The notes beneath the pieces are model-generated. The model was given only the letters and a program-made list of their open reading frames with translations, ran no database searches and was not told where the DNA came from. A stretch of DNA of 64,000 nucleotides from Candidatus Izimoplasma sp. ZiA1 (GTDB lineage Bacteria > Bacillota_I > Bacilli_A > Izemoplasmatales > Izemoplasmataceae), in NCBI GenBank assembly GCA_002285055.1, contig NQYJ01000003.1:154860-218859 (forward strand), read 5' to 3'. This document shows, piece after piece, positions 59,857-64,000 of this stretch. Made by a program: the position numbers and the translations under genes. How positions within the stretch are numbered: the stretch's first letter is position 1; every line of letters starts with the position of its first letter.

Positions 59857-60714
59857 TTGGAAGACAAGATTGCAATAATTGCATGTTCAAATGCATGTTT
59901 AGACTACTTTGAGAATGATTACAACATCAAAATATTTAGATCCACTTTACATTTAGGTGATGAAGATTTTTTAGATTATATCGACATCAGTGCAGACGAT
60001 TTTTATAAAAGACTAGAGAATGATAAAACTGTATTCCCATCAAGCAGTTATTATCCTTTAGGTAAAATGATAGAAACATATGAAGAGTTAGTAAAAGAAG
60101 GTTACAATAAAGCTATTGTGATTTCAATATCAAGTGAATTAAGCGGAATTGTAAATGCTTCGAAAATGGCAGCCAATGAAGTTGAAGGACTAGAAGTTAC
60201 CGTTTTTGATTCAAAAACGCTCGCTTACCCTGAGGCAAAGATGGCTCTAACAGCTGGGGAAATGGCTTCTAAAGGTGAAAGTGTTAAAGAAATTATAAAA
60301 GAGTTAGAATATATTAGAGATAATAATAAAATTTATTTTGCAGTAAACACTTTAACTTATTTAGTGAAAAACGGTCGATTATCAAATGCTAGTGGGTTTA
60401 TTGGTAATACATTAAAAATTAAACCATTATTGACAATTTCAAAAGATGGAAAAGTTGAAACAGTAGAAAAAATCAGAACTTTTAAAAAAGCTGTAGATCG
60501 AGTTTTAGAAATGTATTTTGAAGAAACTAAAGGTAAAAATGTTGAACCGTTTATCGTACATGCAAATAATGAGGAAACTAGAGATTATTTAATTGAAGTT
60601 CTAAAAAAAGATAATCCTGAATTAAAAGAAATCGCAACAATGCCTTTAACAGCAGTTGTTGGAGCACATTCAGGTCCGAAAACAATAGGTCTTGGTTATT
60701 ACATTAAAAAGTAA
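59857..60714 (+). CDS. DegV family fatty-acid-binding protein (second copy)
   Basis: The 285-residue DegV/FakB protein starts at TTG 59857 behind GGAGATG. The ligand motif is PSSSYYPLG (61-69), and NGRLSNASGFIGNTLKIKP is near 170-190. It resembles the copy at 1091 along its whole length. It has its own promoter (TATAAT near 59827) and ends at a bidirectional terminator. Confidence 0.9.
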   Translation: MEDKIAIIACSNACLDYFENDYNIKIFRSTLHLGDEDFLDYIDISADDFYKRLENDKTVFPSSSYYPLGKMIETYEELVKEGYNKAIVISISSELSGIVNASKMAANEVEGLEVTVFDSKTLAYPEAKMALTAGEMASKGESVKEIIKELEYIRDNNKIYFAVNTLTYLVKNGRLSNASGFIGNTLKIKPLLTISKDGKVETVEKIRTFKKAVDRVLEMYFEETKGKNVEPFIVHANNEETRDYLIEVLKKDNPELKEIATMPLTAVVGAHSGPKTIGLGYYIKK

Positions 60715-60739
60715 AGCTTAAACAGCTTTACTTTTTTTA
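60706..60739. terminator. Bidirectional terminator between degV and the RND pump
   Basis: Stem GTAAAGCT with AGCTTTAC around a five-base loop, A-run and T-run on the two sides. Confidence 0.82.
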
Positions 60740-63714
60740 TTGAATATTAAATTATACATTCCTGGGACTAAGAATAATGTCAGAATCATAGAAGTAAATA
60801 TACCACCCATAAATGTTACCGCAAGAGGACTAAAGAAATCACCACCATTAACTAATAAAGGGATTAATCCAAGAACAGTTGTTAGACTTGTTAATAAAAT
60901 TGCTTTAAATCTTAGGTATACAGCGTTAACACAAGCCTCTTTTACAGATGTACCATTTTCAACTTCGTAATCAATGTATTCAACAAGTAATATTCCGGTA
61001 TTTACAGTTACACCAATCAGACTTACTAACCCGATTAAACTTGTTGCTGTTATATAGCTTTTAAAAATTAACATAAATAACAAACTACCACCAAAACTTA
61101 AAGGTATTGTTAAATAGACAATCAAAGGCTTAACGAATGAATTGAACTGAATAAAGATGAATAAGTAAATTAGTAAAAGACTAACTATTAACGCTCTTAT
61201 TACTTCATCAATAATATCTTCGAACATATCGTTAATTCCACCATAATTGATTTCGATGTTCTCAAAATCATCATTATTAGTTAAAGTTTTTATCTCATCC
61301 TTAACATCGTTGATATCTTTACCATCAGCAACATCTATATCAACAAGAGTAGTAAATTGTTGATTTGTAGTTTTTATTAGTACATAATCATTTTCAAGTC
61401 CAAAACTAATAAAGGTACTTAAAGGATAACTATTATTACTTATATCTCTAACATTGATATTGAGTAAAGTATTAATATCAAAATCATCACTATAAATTAA
61501 AACATTGTTTAGATTATCTGTGATAAGCACATTGTCTACAAAGAACCCATTTGAATAAAGACTAATCATAGAATCAATTTGAGTTTTACTTATTCCATAT
61601 AAAATCATTTTTTCTTGATCATACTCAATTTTATATCTTGGACCAACACTAGAACCAAAAACATTTGATTTATAGACACCATCAATATCTCTAATATTTG
61701 GAATTAAGGTATTTGATTTCTCAAGTAATTCTGAAAGACTGTCACTGCTTATTTTTACACTTAAATCAACTTCAGGTGGACTTAACTCTAGGAATCTTAC
61801 ACTATAATTAGGATTGATTAAATCTAATTTTTCCTCAAGTTTAATTTTATAATCAGGAATTTCGCTTATTGGGATATTTAAATTTAAGAATACCCTACCA
61901 TTATTTGCTCCTTCAGATAAAGGGATTGAACTAAAATGGAATTTAGGTAAGTCACCACCAATACTAGTATAATAATGTTCAATTTCTGTTTCCTCATCCA
62001 GTAGTGAAACGATGTTAGTATAGAGATTAAAAGTATTGTTTAGATCAAAACCACTTGAATCATGGATATCAATATATAATGCTTTTTTCTCATCAATAGG
62101 ATATATATCAATATTTAATCTAGTAACAACTAAATAACCAGTTGTTCCTAAAAACAACATACTTACACTTAATAATAATAATGGATAACTTATTCCTTTC
62201 CTAACTACTTTTTTTACCCATAATTCAGTTTTAAATGACTTCACTTTTTTACGCTTTTTACGTTTGAAAAAGTAGATACTAACAAGAGGTAAAAATAACA
62301 TACTAACTAAGTAACTTAATACAATCATTATAATAACAGTAATTGGCATACTTCTAATTACTTCTCCAAAAAAACCACCAATTAAAGTAATACTAAAGAA
62401 AGCAGCGATAGTAGTTAAAGTACTCGATAATAAAGGAACACTATTCTTTTTAATTGATTTTCTAACACTTGTTAAAGTGTCAAATCCTTCATCTAAGTGA
62501 TAATTAATGCCTTCACCAATAACTACCATGTTATCTACTAAAATACCGATAGAAACGATTATACCAACAACTGTAAGCTTGTGTAGTTCGTATCCAAGAA
62601 CATATAAAACTGCGATTGTTCCAAAAACAACAATAACTGTACAAAAAATGTTGATTAAGCTAATTCTTAAATTTATCCCAAAGATCATTACTACAAATAC
62701 AATTACCAAAGCAATAGCTAAATTTAAAAATACATTGCTAAGTTGATAGTTTACATCATCAATCATATAAACCATCTTGTTTATTTGAATATCACTAGCA
62801 TTAATTACTTTTGATATTTCTTTATCAAGTTTTGTAACATCATTACTTTCATATGCAAATAGACTAATAAACATCGTTTCTTCATTATCAGCATAATAAA
62901 GTTTATTACTGGTGTTGATAATCTCAGTATCGCTCACATCACTCAAGTACAAGTTTGTACCTAGAGTATCATAATTACTTATTAGTACAATTTCGTTTAA
63001 ACTATCAATATCAGTTATAATATCACTACTATAAATCGACAAAACGTTATTATCAATCGTAATATTACCAAGAACAGTATCACTTAAACTTGAGTTTATA
63101 ACATAATAAACATATTCAAAGTTTAATGAATATGTAGATAATAAATCTTCTTCAATGTTGATCCGATATTGATACATGTCATTACTTGTAATTGAAAAAT
63201 CTCGAACTCCTTCAATGTTTTTAAGACTATTACTTATAGTTAATGTTCTTTCTTTTAGCTCATCATAACTTAATATATCACTACTTAAACTAAAAACAGC
63301 TAAAGGACTTAAGTATTCGTTATACATGTTAAAATTATTAATAGTTAAGGAAAATTCATGTTCCAAAATATTATTAAAAATATCATCAGCAAGCTCATCA
63401 GGATTTTCTGTATTAAAACTAAATTCATAACTAATAACACCATAATTATTGTAACTGGATGTTTCAATATTTAGAATATCCTTATAAGTTGTACTTAGTT
63501 CATAAATATCATTGATTATATAATCATTAATCTCAGTTGCACTACTTCCATAACTAGTTACAACTGTAGTCATATATGGAGTGTTAAACTCCGGCATATC
63601 CTGTTTAGGAATCATAATATAACTATAAACACCAAAACCAGTTAGAAATACAAAAAACAAGAATATTAATTTTCTGTATTTTATTATATATTTACTTACA
63701 TCAATCATCTTCAC
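60718..63714 (-). CDS. RND-family efflux transporter permease
   Basis: The 998-residue protein has the AcrB/ACR_tran layout: an N-terminal helix, a large extracytoplasmic loop, a helix bundle (SIGILVDNMVVIGEGINYHL, the proton-relay TM4 region), a second helix at about 520 with another large loop, then a final bundle (GLVSLIGVTVNTGILLVEYIDYE). I chose GTG 63714, eight bases after GGAGG; ATG 63708 is two codons later. No membrane-fusion protein or outer-membrane channel gene is adjacent. In a Gram-positive or single-membrane cell it would act alone or as a lipid/drug exporter. A TetR gene is divergent. Confidence 0.9.
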   Translation of the reverse strand: MKMIDVSKYIIKYRKLIFLFFVFLTGFGVYSYIMIPKQDMPEFNTPYMTTVVTSYGSSATEINDYIINDIYELSTTYKDILNIETSSYNNYGVISYEFSFNTENPDELADDIFNNILEHEFSLTINNFNMYNEYLSPLAVFSLSSDILSYDELKERTLTISNSLKNIEGVRDFSITSNDMYQYRINIEEDLLSTYSLNFEYVYYVINSSLSDTVLGNITIDNNVLSIYSSDIITDIDSLNEIVLISNYDTLGTNLYLSDVSDTEIINTSNKLYYADNEETMFISLFAYESNDVTKLDKEISKVINASDIQINKMVYMIDDVNYQLSNVFLNLAIALVIVFVVMIFGINLRISLINIFCTVIVVFGTIAVLYVLGYELHKLTVVGIIVSIGILVDNMVVIGEGINYHLDEGFDTLTSVRKSIKKNSVPLLSSTLTTIAAFFSITLIGGFFGEVIRSMPITVIIMIVLSYLVSMLFLPLVSIYFFKRKKRKKVKSFKTELWVKKVVRKGISYPLLLLSVSMLFLGTTGYLVVTRLNIDIYPIDEKKALYIDIHDSSGFDLNNTFNLYTNIVSLLDEETEIEHYYTSIGGDLPKFHFSSIPLSEGANNGRVFLNLNIPISEIPDYKIKLEEKLDLINPNYSVRFLELSPPEVDLSVKISSDSLSELLEKSNTLIPNIRDIDGVYKSNVFGSSVGPRYKIEYDQEKMILYGISKTQIDSMISLYSNGFFVDNVLITDNLNNVLIYSDDFDINTLLNINVRDISNNSYPLSTFISFGLENDYVLIKTTNQQFTTLVDIDVADGKDINDVKDEIKTLTNNDDFENIEINYGGINDMFEDIIDEVIRALIVSLLLIYLFIFIQFNSFVKPLIVYLTIPLSFGGSLLFMLIFKSYITATSLIGLVSLIGVTVNTGILLVEYIDYEVENGTSVKEACVNAVYLRFKAILLTSLTTVLGLIPLLVNGGDFFSPLAVTFMGGIFTSMILTLFLVPGMYNLIFNKKSKAV

Positions 63715-63753
63715 ATTGATCGCCTCCAATACAATTATGTTTTTATTAAACAT

Positions 63754-63824
63754 TTGTTTCATATCTACCTTAATGATATAATAGGATTGATAATGATACA
63801 AACATAATAAAACTTATGAAACAA
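63754..63824. promoter_or_regulatory. Divergent promoter/operator region with inverted repeat
   Basis: The ten-base sequence TTGTTTCATA (63754-63763) recurs inverted at 63815-63824. The left copy covers a -35 box (TTGTTT) 17 bases from TATAAT (63777-63782) that reads toward tetR. The right copy precedes the tetR ribosome binding site. These are candidate operator half-sites for the TetR protein. Confidence 0.5.
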
Positions 63825-63835
63825 GAGGTGATGAA

Positions 63836-64000
63836 ATGTTTCAAAATGAGAAAGTAGACATTAGAATAAAGTATACTAGAGATTGGACGTATCAAGCATT
63901 AGAAAAAATTCTAAAGACAAAACCATTTGAGGATATAAAAATTTCTGAGATAATAGTTAAGGCAGGAATATCAAGAGCGACTTTTTATAGAAATTTTAGT
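63836..64000 (+). CDS. TetR/AcrR-family regulator (N-terminal part, cut by window edge)
   Basis: The visible 55 residues form a TetR DNA-binding domain: AL.KIL..KPFEDIKISEI, then VKAGISRATFYRNFS. ATG 63836 follows GAGGTG. The gene is divergent from the RND pump and probably represses it, as is common for AcrR-type regulators. The ligand-binding part lies outside the window. Confidence 0.88.
   Translation, partial: MFQNEKVDIRIKYTRDWTYQALEKILKTKPFEDIKISEIIVKAGISRATFYRNFS

Noticed and set aside
1..64000. Possible Mycoplasma genetic code (UGA as Trp) given the AT-rich sequence.
   Set aside because: Several conserved genes, including nusA (57016) and infB (59444), end at TGA exactly at the family C-terminus, and Trp is encoded by TGG.

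Overview
This is a 64-kb stretch of low-GC bacterial chromosome with short intergenic gaps, strong AGGAGG-type ribosome binding sites, near-consensus sigma-70/sigma-A promoters and many U-tailed hairpin terminators. UGA acts as a stop (for example nusA and infB end in TGA), so this is not the Mycoplasma code. The mix of a SUF iron-sulfur operon, pyruvate:ferredoxin oxidoreductase, an Rnf-type operon, glycolysis and pentose-phosphate enzymes, pullulanase, many lipoproteins and no visible respiratory oxidase suggests a fermentative anaerobe of the Firmicutes or the deep-branching, walled-ancestor side of Mycoplasmatota (Izemoplasma-like). That placement is inference; no rRNA gene is in the window. 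I see no tRNA, rRNA, CRISPR array, prophage or insertion sequence.

Layout. 1-3.1 kb: a partial MarR regulator, a PadR/HAAS-domain pair, a DegV protein, a membrane protein and a Gx-type transporter. 3.1-6.0 kb (minus): an ApbE flavin transferase, a lipoprotein with a flavinylation-like motif, and a rhodanese-like lipoprotein. 6.1-13.6 kb (plus): an eight-gene operon with a stand-alone NuoF iron-sulfur domain, an [FeFe]-hydrogenase-like protein and rnfCDGEAB. 13.6-15.5 kb (minus): a two-component system. 15.7-18.0 kb: a Zn/Cd-type P-type ATPase with an ArsR-like domain fused to its C-terminus. 18.2-20.1 kb: a rhodanese-FMN-binding lipoprotein, a NusG domain II protein and a DUF1146 protein. 20-29.5 kb: YigZ, CCA-adding enzyme, pullulanase, YhaM, a giant SurA-like lipoprotein, WalJ and a choline-kinase-like protein. 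29.6-40.6 kb: PFOR, MgtC, an SGNH hydrolase, sufCDSUB and a disrupted aldo/keto reductase. 40.7-49.4 kb: transketolase, a PucR-type regulator, an orphan sugar-ABC ATPase, a pilin with Ig-like domains, a ComK-like protein, and pgk / XRE-cupin / HPr / tpiA. 49.5-64 kb: rpsD, fRMsr, thiI, pepF, an rRNA methylase, rimP-nusA-ylxR-ylxQ-infB-rbfA, a second DegV, an RND pump and a divergent TetR gene.

The most interesting region is 2.6-20 kb. The Rnf operon departs from the textbook complex at both cytoplasmic ends: RnfC has lost the glycine-rich NADH/FMN loop and RnfB is cut down to its membrane helix and one cluster domain. In their place the operon begins with a lone NuoF-type cluster domain and a hydrogenase-like protein that lacks the proton-relay cysteine. 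On the outer face RnfG carries three FMN attachment motifs instead of one. Around it lie an ApbE flavin transferase, a Gx transporter, a NusG domain II protein and lipoproteins that combine rhodanese and FMN-binding domains. I infer a re-wired Rnf conduit that moves electrons from a cytoplasmic iron-sulfur/hydrogenase-like module to covalently flavinylated proteins outside the membrane, possibly acting on sulfur compounds. That reading is a hypothesis from sequence motifs and gene context.
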